From: an uncultured Prevotella sp.
GTDB taxonomy: Bacteria > Bacteroidota > Bacteroidia > Bacteroidales > Bacteroidaceae
Direction of reading: 5' to 3'
Length of the DNA stretch: 30,839 nt
Assembly (NCBI GenBank): GCA_934215545.1
Contig: CAKQAD010000014.1
Coordinates: 1 to 30,839, forward strand
Shown here: piece after piece, positions 1-7,694 of the stretch
Numbering within the stretch: position 1 is the stretch's first letter
Layout of the letters: every line of letters begins with the position of its first letter
Program-made: the position numbers and the translations under genes
The notes under the pieces: generated by a model
Told to the model about the DNA's origin: nothing
Databases searched by the model: none
Seen by the model: the letters and a program-made list of their open reading frames with translations, nothing else

Positions 1-2072
1 CAGCAGGCCGTTTCCCTGGCGGCTTCACAAAGCGTGAAGGCAAGTCGGGCGACAACGAGATCCTCACATCGCGTCTTGTAGACCGTGTGCTTCGTCCGCT
101 CTTCCCTTCTAACTACCACGCAGAGGTGTATGTGCAGATAATGCTTCTCAGCGCCGATGGCGTTGACCAGCCAGATGCTCTCGCAGGATTTGCAGCTTCA
201 GCCGCAATGGCTTGTTCAGATATCCCATTCGAATGCCCTATCTCTGAGGTGCGTGTAGCACGCATCAATGGCGAATACGTTATCAACCCAACCTTCGAGC
301 AGATGAAGGAAGCCGACATGGACATCATGGTAGGCGCCTCTGCCGAGAACATCATGATGGTTGAGGGCGAGATGAAGGAAGTGTCGGAGCAAGACATGAT
401 TGGCGCCCTGAAGGCTGCCATGGCTGCTATCAAGCCTATGTGCGAGCTGCAGGTAGAACTCTCTAAGGAGCTCGGCACCGATGTGAAGCGCGAGTACTGC
501 CACGAGGTTAACGACGAGGAGCTGCGCGAGCAAATCCGCAAGGAGACCTACGACAAGTGCTACGCCATCGCTCAGGCTGGCGACCACGACAAGAAGTCGC
601 GCGAGGAGGCTTTCGACAAGATCCTTGCTGACTTCCAGGAGGCTTACGATGCAGCACACACAGAGCTCACAGCAGAGGAACTCGACGAGAAGCACGCAGA
701 GATGGTGCGCTACTATGCCGATGTGATGCGCGACTCTATGCGCCGTTGCATCCTCGACGAAGGCAAGCGTCTTGATGGTCGTAAGACCACCGATATCCGC
801 CCAATCTGGTGCGAGGTGTCGCCACTGCCAATGCCTCACGGTAGCTCTATCTTCACACGTGGCGAGACACAAAGCCTCTCTACATGTACTCTCGGAACAA
901 AGATGGACGAGAAACTCGTTGACGACGTGCTCGAGCGCGGCTACCAGCGTTTCCTCCTTCACTATAACTTCCCTCCATTCTGCACCGGCGAGGCTAAGGC
1001 ACAGCGTGGCGTAGGACGCCGCGAGATTGGTCACGGACACCTGGCATGGCGCGGACTCAAGGGTCAGATTCCTGAAGACTTCCCTTACACAGTGCGTCTG
1101 GTGAGCCAGATTCTCGAGTCAAACGGTTCGTCGTCAATGGCAACAGTTTGCGCCGGAACACTCGCTCTTATGGATGCTGGTGTGCCAATGAAGGCTCCTG
1201 TATCAGGTATAGCAATGGGTCTTATCAAGAACCCAGGCGAAGACAAGTATGCAGTGCTTAGCGATATCCTCGGCGATGAGGACCACCTTGGCGATATGGA
1301 CTTCAAGACCACTGGTACACGCAATGGCTTGACAGCTACACAGATGGATATCAAGTGCGACGGCTTGAGCTTCGAGATTCTCGAAAAGGCTCTTATGCAG
1401 GCTAAGGCAGGTCGTGAGCACATCCTCAACTGCATGATGGAGACAATATCAGAACCACGCAAGGAACTCAAGCCACAGGTGCCACGCATCGTACAGATCG
1501 AGATTCCTAAGGAATTTATCGGTGCTGTGATTGGCCCTGGCGGTAAGATCATCCAGCAGATGCAGGAAGAAACCGGTGCCACTATCACCATCGACGAGGC
1601 CGACGGTGTAGGCAAGGTGCAGGTGTCAGCTCCTAACAAGGACGCCATCGACGCTGCTCTCGGCAAGATAAAGGCCATCGTGGCTATCCCTGAGGTGGGC
1701 GAGGTGTATGAGGGCACAGTGCGCTCTATCATGCCTTACGGCTGCTTCGTAGAGATTATGCCAGGCAAGGACGGACTCCTCCACATCTCTGAGATCGATT
1801 GGAAGCGCCTTGAAACAGTTGAAGAGGCTGGTATCAAGGAGGGCGACAAGATCAAGGTGAAGCTCATGGAGATCGACCCAAAGACCGGTAAGTATAAGCT
1901 CTCTCACCGCGTGCTTCTCGAGAAGCCAGAGGGTTATGTAGAGCGTGAACGTCGTCCACGCCGCGACGGCGAGCGCCGCCCACGTCGCGATGGCGAGCGC
2001 CACGACGGACATCGTCGCGAGAATCGTGAGCCAAAAGACTTCAACGACTCTCTCGACCACAACAACGACTAA
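1..2072 (+). CDS. pnp: Polyribonucleotide nucleotidyltransferase (PNPase), 5' end cut by window
   Basis: 3'-5' phosphorolytic exoribonuclease of mRNA decay. The reading frame is open from base 3, and the residues before any internal start ([19 protein letters not shown], then [15 protein letters not shown]) are the conserved N-terminal RNase PH core, so the real start lies upstream of the window. Order seen: first RNase PH domain, helical linker, second RNase PH domain (from about [11 protein letters not shown], with [11 protein letters not shown]), KH domain ([16 protein letters not shown]), S1 domain ([20 protein letters not shown]), then an Arg-rich tail. The tail holds two exact RRPRRDGE repeats encoded by a 24-bp tandem duplication at 1950-1997 and may add RNA affinity. 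Codon use is strongly biased, as expected for a highly expressed housekeeping gene. A hairpin terminator follows. Confidence 0.97.
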   Translation, partial: AGRFPGGFTKREGKSGDNEILTSRLVDRVLRPLFPSNYHAEVYVQIMLLSADGVDQPDALAGFAASAAMACSDIPFECPISEVRVARINGEYVINPTFEQMKEADMDIMVGASAENIMMVEGEMKEVSEQDMIGALKAAMAAIKPMCELQVELSKELGTDVKREYCHEVNDEELREQIRKETYDKCYAIAQAGDHDKKSREEAFDKILADFQEAYDAAHTELTAEELDEKHAEMVRYYADVMRDSMRRCILDEGKRLDGRKTTDIRPIWCEVSPLPMPHGSSIFTRGETQSLSTCTLGTKMDEKLVDDVLERGYQRFLLHYNFPPFCTGEAKAQRGVGRREIGHGHLAWRGLKGQIPEDFPYTVRLVSQILESNGSSSMATVCAGTLALMDAGVPMKAPVSGIAMGLIKNPGEDKYAVLSDILGDEDHLGDMDFKTTGTRNGLTATQMDIKCDGLSFEILEKALMQAKAGREHILNCMMETISEPRKELKPQVPRIVQIEIPKEFIGAVIGPGGKIIQQMQEETGATITIDEADGVGKVQVSAPNKDAIDAALGKIKAIVAIPEVGEVYEGTVRSIMPYGCFVEIMPGKDGLLHISEIDWKRLETVEEAGIKEGDKIKVKLMEIDPKTGKYKLSHRVLLEKPEGYVERERRPRRDGERRPRRDGERHDGHRRENREPKDFNDSLDHNND

Positions 2073-2092
2073 TTCATAATGTCATAACTGTT

Positions 2093-2136
2093 AAATCCCT
2101 GTATCAGAGTAATGCTCTCGATGCAGGGATTTTTTG
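2093..2136 (+). terminator. Rho-independent terminator of pnp
   Basis: AATCCCTG pairs with CAGGGATT around an inner AGAG..CTCT step, followed by a run of T. It lies 20 bases after the pnp stop codon. Confidence 0.85.
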
Positions 2137-2604
2137 ATTTCTAACATAGCATGTGGGTGTTCTATATTTCCTTAAATATGCCATAGCTTTCTCGGTGGCA
2201 AGACGATATTTGCATGTTTTCATTGCTCAAGAGTGCAAGGAAAACGCACGAGGAAGAGGCAACAGCGATTTTTTGGAAATATGAGTGTGTAGCAGGTAAT
2301 GGATTGTTGCTCAACGTTTTTGTGGTGTTTGGCACGTCGGTGTGCAAAAAATAGGCACGAGAAAATGCAAAAAGAAGCCTTGCTTTATATAAAAAGTGGC
2401 CTTGTTTTATATATAAAGAAGCCTTAATTAGCTTGAAAGCAAGCCCGAATTACACTATAAAACGGACTCTTTTTTATGTTTATACTTCTGTTTCGCGCAA
2501 GCAACAAGCAAACAACAGCATTTATTTATGTTTTTATGGCAAAAACAACGAGCCACGACTGGTTACGGATTTCTATTTTGCAATTTTCATTTGTAACAAT
2601 TTGG
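2137..2604. other. AT-rich intergenic stretch without a supportable gene
   Basis: No ORF here looks like a real protein. A minus-strand 61-codon frame (2162-2347) has no recognisable family and no promoter. At about 2372-2434 there is an imperfect direct repeat, GCCTTGCTTTATATA then GCCTTGTTTTATATA about 24 bases apart, with a third shorter GCCTTAATTA. The stretch forms the left edge of the compositionally different island that carries the next genes. Confidence 0.5.
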
Positions 2605-2844
2605 CTAAGTGAAAAATATATTTGCATGCAGTTTTGCGTGGAAATATGGAACAATCCTTCGTTCATCCAAAGTTCTGCCGGTTTCAAATTTCAAAAGATC
2701 ATCGAAATAAGCTATCGAAAGTCCTGTTTCCGTTGCGCAATATTGAGATGTGGGCAAGATCCCGTTACGCAGTTTACCGGAATTGATATACTCATCGAGT
2801 AGTACTTCCAATGCTTCGAGCACGTCCTTACTTTTGATAGGCAA
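2605..2844 (-). pseudogene. Decayed AraC-family regulator fragment
   Basis: The 79-residue minus-strand frame contains LLDEYINSGKLRNGILPTSQYCA followed by LSIAYFDDLLKFETGRT. This matches the start of the DNA-binding domain in Bacteroidetes AraC regulators (LPTVxYCA...LSxNYFxDLxKxETGKT). The N-terminal sensor part is absent, and after the ETGRT position the expected second helix-turn-helix cannot be found; the frame runs into DERRIVPYFHAKLHANIFFT and a stop. It points away from the DXS-like gene, the usual place for a regulator of a neighbouring operon. I read it as a remnant of the cassette's former regulator; a small functional HTH protein is less likely. Confidence 0.55.
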
Positions 2845-2912
2845 TCGTCAAAATATGTAATTGTGGTCATAACATCCGTAATTTGTCTACCACGATTTTC
2901 ATAGAATTACCC

Positions 2913-2920
2913 TATCTTTG
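2913..2920 (+). promoter_or_regulatory. Putative -7 promoter box of the DXS-like gene
   Basis: TATCTTTG fits the Bacteroidetes -7 element TAnnTTTG. The nearest TTTG upstream (2882-2885) is 27 bases away, longer than the usual 19-21, so only the -7 box is well supported. It lies inside the longest possible ORF and upstream of the ATG at 2946, supporting the later start. Confidence 0.4.
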
Positions 2921-2945
2921 CATGTGTAAAACTAAAAGAATCGCT

Positions 2946-4709
2946 ATGTATATAGAAAATGTAAACTCGCCTGCCGATGTGAAGAAGCTGAGCATCGGAC
3001 AGTTGGAGCAGCTGGCGGATGAAATGCGTGGATTGTTGATCCGTAAACTGAGCAATCATGGTGGACATGTAGGTCCTAATCTGGGTATGGTAGAAGCTAC
3101 CATTGCTATTCATTATGTATTCAATTCTCCTGCGGATAAAATAGTGTTTGATGTATCTCACCAGAGTTATGCGCATAAAATGCTGACAGGACGTTGTGAG
3201 GCATTCATGAAGCCAGATGCCTATGACAGGGTATCCGGCTACAGTGAACCATCGGAAAGCGAACATGACCATTTTGTGATTGGGCACACCTCCACATCGG
3301 TCAGCCTGGCTTCCGGTCTGGCTAAGGCAAGAAATCTGCATGGTGGACATGAGAATGTGATTGCGGTAATCGGTGACGGATCCCTCAGCGGAGGAGAAGC
3401 CTTTGAAGGGTTGAATGTCGGTGCGGAATTGCGTACCAACTTCATCGTCATAGTAAATGACAATCAGATGTCTATCGCTGAAAACCACGGCGGTCTTTAC
3501 CAAAATCTTCAGTTTTTGCGCGAAACGGAAGGCAAGGCGGAATGTAACTTCTTTCGTGCTATGGGCTATGATTATCTGTATGTTGCTGATGGGAACAATG
3601 TGGCCGAGTTGATTAAAGCAATGCAGCGCATCAAAGATATTGACCATCCTGTGGTGCTGCATATCAATACTCTGAAAGGCAAAGGCTACCGCCATGCAGA
3701 GGAACAGAAAGAGCGTTTCCACTGGAGTATGCCTTTTGACGTGGAAAGTGGTAAGGATAAGGCGGACCTCAGTCATATTCCTGATTACGGCGACTTTACC
3801 GCCCGTTATCTGATTGGCGAGATGAAGCACCGGCCGGAACTGGTGGCTCTGACTGCAGGCACTCCAGCCGTATTCGGTTTTACCCCTGACCGACGGAAAG
3901 AAGCGGGCAGCCAGTTCATTGATATGGGTATCGCTGAAGAGCAGGCTGTAGCTATGGCTTCCGGCATTGCCAAGGGCGGTGGCAAACCGGTATTTGGGGT
4001 ATACAGCACCTTTATACAGCGTGCATACGACCAGGTGTCACAAGACCTGTGTATCAACGGCAATCCTGCCTTGATGCTCGTTTTCTGTGGAGGATTAGGA
4101 ACAATGAACGATGTCACACATCTTGGCTTTTTCGATATTCCTTTGCTTTGCAATATCCCGAATCTCGTTTATCTCGCACCTACCTGCATAGAGGAATATA
4201 CATCCATGATGTCGTGGGCCATCTGTCAGACTGCCTGTCCAGTGGCCATCCGTGTGCCGAGTAACGGGATACAGCATCGTGACATTGCTCCAGTGGCAGA
4301 TTATGCACAGGTAATGAATCAATATGAAGTAACCCGACGAGGAAGCCGAATTGCCCTGGTGGCTTTAGGATCATTCTATCAGTTGGGTGAAGAAGTAGCT
4401 GACAGACTTGGTGAACTGTTCGGCATAGAGGCTACCTTGATAAATCCACGCTTCATTTCCGGTGTGGACGGAACATTGCTGGAAGAATTGAAACAAGGAC
4501 ATGAACTGGTCATCACTCTTGAAGATGGAGTGCTGGACGGCGGTTTCGGTGAAAAAATAGCCCGTTATTACGGTACCTCCGACATGAAAGTGCTTTGCAA
4601 AGGTGCTCGCAAGGAGTTTGTGGACAGGTATGACTTGAAGGAATTGCTGATAGATAACCGTCTCACCGTAGAGCAGATTGTAGCAGATTGTATGGAGATA
4701 TTGAAATAA
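2946..4709 (+). CDS. Short DXS-like thiamine-diphosphate enzyme (transketolase superfamily)
   Basis: 587 residues from the ATG at 2946; the frame is open to 2883, but that would place the promoter box inside the gene. It aligns along its length with 1-deoxy-D-xylulose-5-phosphate synthase, which is usually 610-640 residues. Seen: HGGHVGPNLG and SHQSYAHK (the conserved His pair), the ThDP motif GDGSLSGG (from residue 143) with NDN at 171-173, catalytic Glu331 in GIAEEQAV, YSTFIQRAYDQ, and His392 in THLGFFD. Two sites differ from DXS as I recall it: the DRAG segment reads FCGGLG, and RYPRGN reads RVPSNG, which would remove the arginines that hold glyceraldehyde-3-phosphate. It may therefore use pyruvate with a different acceptor. 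It is followed by DUF3737 and PatB genes on the same strand. Confidence 0.75.
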   Translation: MYIENVNSPADVKKLSIGQLEQLADEMRGLLIRKLSNHGGHVGPNLGMVEATIAIHYVFNSPADKIVFDVSHQSYAHKMLTGRCEAFMKPDAYDRVSGYSEPSESEHDHFVIGHTSTSVSLASGLAKARNLHGGHENVIAVIGDGSLSGGEAFEGLNVGAELRTNFIVIVNDNQMSIAENHGGLYQNLQFLRETEGKAECNFFRAMGYDYLYVADGNNVAELIKAMQRIKDIDHPVVLHINTLKGKGYRHAEEQKERFHWSMPFDVESGKDKADLSHIPDYGDFTARYLIGEMKHRPELVALTAGTPAVFGFTPDRRKEAGSQFIDMGIAEEQAVAMASGIAKGGGKPVFGVYSTFIQRAYDQVSQDLCINGNPALMLVFCGGLGTMNDVTHLGFFDIPLLCNIPNLVYLAPTCIEEYTSMMSWAICQTACPVAIRVPSNGIQHRDIAPVADYAQVMNQYEVTRRGSRIALVALGSFYQLGEEVADRLGELFGIEATLINPRFISGVDGTLLEELKQGHELVITLEDGVLDGGFGEKIARYYGTSDMKVLCKGARKEFVDRYDLKELLIDNRLTVEQIVADCMEILK

Positions 4710-4878
4710 AAATTGATATGAAGCCCAGCGCATCACCTGCGAAATAAACAACTCGTAATTGCTGTGATGAACCATTGAAATTTGCAGAATCTTTGAAAAA
4801 GAAGATACCGGTTGTTTCCACTCCTGTTATCGGAGAAATACTCTTATTCGATATCAATCAACCATAAAATATATTATT
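4710..4878 (+). other. Spacer with possible gene remnant
   Basis: In one plus-strand frame, about 4775-4864 reads KFAESLKKKIPVVSTPVIG and ends in FDINQP-stop, with upstream stops in the same frame. It looks like the tail of a lost gene, but I do not recognise the family. No promoter box is seen before the DUF3737 gene. Confidence 0.3.
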
Positions 4879-5748
4879 ATGATGAATATCATTAAAAATA
4901 CAGAATTTGGCGGTGAACGTCCGCTGTTTGAATCCCATAATCTCCGTTTGGAGAATGTTACTGTCCGTGCCGGGGAATCGGCCATTAAAGAGTGCAGCAA
5001 TATCGAAGCTTTCGAATGCCGTTTCGAGGGTAACTATCCTTTCTGGCATGTACACGGTTTCAAAATCGATCGTTGCTATTTCGATGTCGGAGGCCGTTCT
5101 GCCCTGTGGTATAGCGACCACCTGAAAATGACCGACACGGTCATCGACGCACCGAAGATGTTCCGCGAGATGGATGAAATTGACATCGAGAATGTAACGG
5201 TAAACGATGCCGACGAGGTATTCTGGCGATGCAACGGCATCCGCATCAAGAATCTCAAACTGCATGGAGGCACCTACCCTTTCATGTTCAGCAGAAATAT
5301 TTATGTGGACGGGTTGGAAAGTGACAGCAAGTACGTGTTCCAGTACGTGAAGGATGTTGAAATCCATAATGCCAGGATTACGACCAAAGATGCGTTCTGG
5401 GAAGTAGAGAACGTAACGATTTATGATTCCGAACTCAACGGTGAATACCTGGGCTGGCACTCGAAGAATCTGCGTCTGGTCAACTGTCACATTACCGGAG
5501 AACAACCGCTCTGCTATGCGCATGACCTGATACTTGAAAACTGTACATTCGGACCGGATTGCGACCGTGCATTTGAATACAGCACGTTGCAGGCTGATAT
5601 TTGCGGAGCTATTACGAATGTCAAAAATCCGATGTCTGGATGTATCGTGGCCGATGAAATTGGCTCCATCACCATAGACGAAAACATCAAGGCTCCAGCC
5701 GATTGTGAAATACGTCTCCGAGACGAGCGTACTTGTTTCACCGATTAA
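4879..5748 (+). CDS. DUF3737 family protein, right-handed beta-helix
   Basis: 289 residues, no signal peptide and no membrane segment, so probably cytoplasmic. The sequence is a run of short irregular repeats of about 18-22 residues with alternating hydrophobic positions (SHNLRLENVTV, CSNIEAFECRF, VHGFKIDRCYF, SDHLKMTDTVI, MDEIDIENVTV, CNGIRIKNLKL, VKDVEIHNARI, SKNLRLVNCHI, AHDLILENCTF), the pattern of a parallel beta-helix. This fits DUF3737, a family without an established function as far as I know. The many aromatic and charged residues in turn positions (FWHVHG, LWYSDH, FWRCNG, YPFMFS, GWHSKN) suggest a conserved carbohydrate- or ligand-contact face. It lies 9 bases before the PatB-like gene, so the two are almost certainly cotranscribed. 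Confidence 0.8.
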   Translation: MMNIIKNTEFGGERPLFESHNLRLENVTVRAGESAIKECSNIEAFECRFEGNYPFWHVHGFKIDRCYFDVGGRSALWYSDHLKMTDTVIDAPKMFREMDEIDIENVTVNDADEVFWRCNGIRIKNLKLHGGTYPFMFSRNIYVDGLESDSKYVFQYVKDVEIHNARITTKDAFWEVENVTIYDSELNGEYLGWHSKNLRLVNCHITGEQPLCYAHDLILENCTFGPDCDRAFEYSTLQADICGAITNVKNPMSGCIVADEIGSITIDENIKAPADCEIRLRDERTCFTD

Positions 5749-5757
5749 TATGAAGGT

Positions 5758-6918
5758 ATGAAATACGATTTTGAGACAAAAATTCCGCGGCGGGGAACCA
5801 ATTCCTACAAATGGGACAGTGCCACAAACGAAGATGTATTGCCGATGTGGGTGGCAGATATGGATTTTCATACGGCTCCCGCCATCGTCAATGCCTTGCG
5901 CCGACGGGTTGAACACGGCATTTTCGGTTATACCCTTGTTCCCGACAGCTATTATAAATCTGTTACGGACTGGTTTGCAAGTCGTCACGGCTGGGAGATT
6001 GACCGTGAATGGATTATTTATACTTCAGGCGTTGTTCCAGCGGTATCGGCAATCATCAAGGCTTTGACCGTATCGGGCGACAAGGTTCTGGTGCAGACAC
6101 CCGTCTATAACTGTTTCTTTTCGTCTATCCGCAACAATGGATGCGAAATAGTCTCATCGCCCTTACGCTTTGCAGACAATACATATGCCATTGATTATGA
6201 GGACTTGGAACGTAAAGCTTCCGATCCGAAAGTAAAGGTAATGCTTCTGTGTAATCCTCACAACCCTGCAGGAAGGGTGTGGAGACGGGAGGAACTGCTA
6301 CGTATCGGAGAAATCTGTCTCCGCCACGGTGTTACGGTCGTTTCAGACGAGATTCATTGCGAGCTGGTTTTTCCAGGTCATCGCTATATTCCTTTTGCTT
6401 CCATATCCGAAGATTTTCTTCGTCATTCCATAACCTGCATATCTCCCAGCAAGGCGTTCAACATCGCCGGGTTGCAGATTGCGAACATCGTCTGCGCCGA
6501 TGCCAGCCTTCGAGCAAAAATAGACCGGGCTATCAACGATAACGAGGTGTGTGATGTCAATCCTTTCGGTGTAATCGCTACGCAGGCAGCTTACAACGAA
6601 GGTGCGGAATGGTTGGACCAGCTTGTCGAGTACCTGTATGCCAACTATCGTTACATGGAAAACTTTTGCCGGGAACAGTTGCCAGATTTTCCGCTTACGG
6701 TTTTGGAAGGGACGTATCTTGTCTGGATGGACTGTCGCAGACTCAACATATCATCAGAGGAACTTGAAAAGCGTTTGATTGCAGAAGCGGGGTTATGGCT
6801 CAATGCTGGGACAATGTACGGAGCTGTTGGAGAAGGATTCATGCGCTGGAATATTGCCTGCCCCCGCACAATATTGGCAGAAGGTTTGATGCGTTTTAGA
6901 AATTATGTATCATTATAA
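5758..6918 (+). CDS. MalY/PatB-family PLP-dependent C-S lyase/aminotransferase
   Basis: 386 residues, fold type I PLP enzyme, family length normal. Seen: N-terminal NSYKWD and LPMWVADMDF typical of MalY/PatB, PVYNCFFSSIRNN, LLCNPHNPAGRVW (Asn of the cofactor site), VVSDEIHCEL (Asp for the pyridine nitrogen), and the Schiff-base lysine at residue 232 in SPSKAFNIAG; FMRWNIACPR carries the carboxylate-binding Arg. Members act as cystathionine beta-lyases or cysteine-S-conjugate beta-lyases, yielding pyruvate, ammonia and a thiol; some are annotated only as aminotransferases. It starts 9 bases after the DUF3737 gene. Pyruvate is also the donor substrate of DXS-type enzymes, so a shared pathway is plausible but inferred. 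Confidence 0.88.
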   Translation: MKYDFETKIPRRGTNSYKWDSATNEDVLPMWVADMDFHTAPAIVNALRRRVEHGIFGYTLVPDSYYKSVTDWFASRHGWEIDREWIIYTSGVVPAVSAIIKALTVSGDKVLVQTPVYNCFFSSIRNNGCEIVSSPLRFADNTYAIDYEDLERKASDPKVKVMLLCNPHNPAGRVWRREELLRIGEICLRHGVTVVSDEIHCELVFPGHRYIPFASISEDFLRHSITCISPSKAFNIAGLQIANIVCADASLRAKIDRAINDNEVCDVNPFGVIATQAAYNEGAEWLDQLVEYLYANYRYMENFCREQLPDFPLTVLEGTYLVWMDCRRLNISSEELEKRLIAEAGLWLNAGTMYGAVGEGFMRWNIACPRTILAEGLMRFRNYVSL

Positions 6919-6961
6919 ATCTGTCACTAAAAACACTATGAAACAAAAAAAGCTCAGAACT

Positions 6962-6994
6962 TTTCCACTTAGCCGTTTTTTATTCATAAATTTG
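6962..6994 (+). promoter_or_regulatory. Putative promoter of the LOG/sialidase operon
   Basis: TAAATTTG (6987-6994) matches the -7 box; TTTC at 6962-6965 is a one-mismatch -33 box at 21 bases. Transcription would start near 6999, at the first base of the palindromic repeat. A short frame at 6940-6999 (MKQKKLRTF..., 19 codons) also runs through here and may be a chance ORF or a truncated gene start. Confidence 0.35.
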
Positions 6995-6999
6995 TAGAC

Positions 7000-7076
7000 A
7001 TAAGTAGGTGTTCAAAATTAAAAGCATAACTTTTAATAAGATTCATATATGCGATTATTTTTGAACACCTACTTAT
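7000..7076. repeat. Palindromic repeat element, copy 1 (77 bp)
   Basis: Perfect 18-bp inverted arms ATAAGTAGGTGTTCAAAA (7000-7017) and its complement (7059-7076) enclose a 41-base AT-rich core containing AAAGCATAACTTTTAATAAG and ATTCATATATGCGATTA. A second copy at 30508-30586 keeps arms and core in the same orientation. It has no coding capacity. It could be a MITE-type non-autonomous element or a mobile leader hairpin. No clear target-site duplication is seen. Confidence 0.85.
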
Positions 7077-7132
7077 AGCTCCGAGCAAAACGCTATGGAG
7101 CGAAGGGTTATTAATCTAAAAGCTTAAATACT

Positions 7133-7657
7133 ATGAATATCTGTGTTTTCTGTTCTGCCAATTCCAGCATCGATGCTGCCTATTTCGAGCATGCTGCACT
7201 GCTGGGCAAGTGGATTGCCGACCATGGTCACACGCTTGTGTTTGGCGGTTGCAACCTCGGACTTATGGAGGCTGTGGCAAAAGCCACACACGATGCCGGC
7301 GGTATGACCATTGGTGTGGTGCCCCAGATAGTGGAAAAGGGTGGACGAGTGTCCGATTATGTCGATGTGAAGATACTCTGCGACGACCTCACCGACCGCA
7401 AGGCAATAATGATGCAACGCTCCGATGTGTTTATTGCTCTGCCCGGAGGCATCGGTACACTCGACGAAATATTCACCGTGCTGGCATCGGCATCGATAGG
7501 CTATCATCACAAGCGGGTGGTGCTCTACAACATCAATGGCTTTTGGAACTCCACACTGCAGATGCTAAGCGACATGAAGCAACGGGGTGTGATACGCCAA
7601 GGCTTCGACGACACCATGCAAGTGATAGAGAGCATCGACAATCTTAGCATCGATTAG
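7133..7657 (+). CDS. LOG-family protein (TIGR00730), nucleoside 5'-monophosphate phosphoribohydrolase type
   Basis: 174 residues, single Rossmann-like domain, cytoplasmic. The family signature PGGIGTLDE (about residues 103-111) is intact, as is DRKAIMMQRSD just upstream; these form the active site in LOG proteins, which release the base from nucleotides such as AMP or cytokinin ribotides. The usual GGGxxGLMG reads GGCNLGLME, a mild variation. In bacteria outside plant associations the physiological substrate is uncertain. It precedes the sialidase by 37 bases on the same strand and is probably cotranscribed, but no functional link is obvious. Confidence 0.88.
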   Translation: MNICVFCSANSSIDAAYFEHAALLGKWIADHGHTLVFGGCNLGLMEAVAKATHDAGGMTIGVVPQIVEKGGRVSDYVDVKILCDDLTDRKAIMMQRSDVFIALPGGIGTLDEIFTVLASASIGYHHKRVVLYNINGFWNSTLQMLSDMKQRGVIRQGFDDTMQVIESIDNLSID

Positions 7658-7694
7658 CAGCAATCATAACACATAACATACATCTATTACATCA

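Noticed and set aside
216..1040. Long antisense ORF (274 codons) opposite pnp
   Set aside because: Composition is that of the reverse of a biased coding frame, and no family or promoter is apparent.
2162..2347. 61-codon minus-strand ORF in the pnp downstream region
   Set aside because: No promoter, no family likeness, and Ser-rich chance composition.
2883..2945. Earlier start for the DXS-like gene
   Set aside because: The added residues are not like DXS, and the -7 box would fall inside the gene.
4858..5988. 376-codon minus-strand ORF opposite the DUF3737 gene
   Set aside because: It spans two real genes, and the regular repeat of the beta-helix is on the plus strand.
7000..7076. Palindromic repeat copy 1 as a simple terminator of the PatB-like gene
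   Set aside because: The stem is AT-rich, is not followed by a T-run, and recurs upstream of a gene elsewhere, so termination does not explain it.
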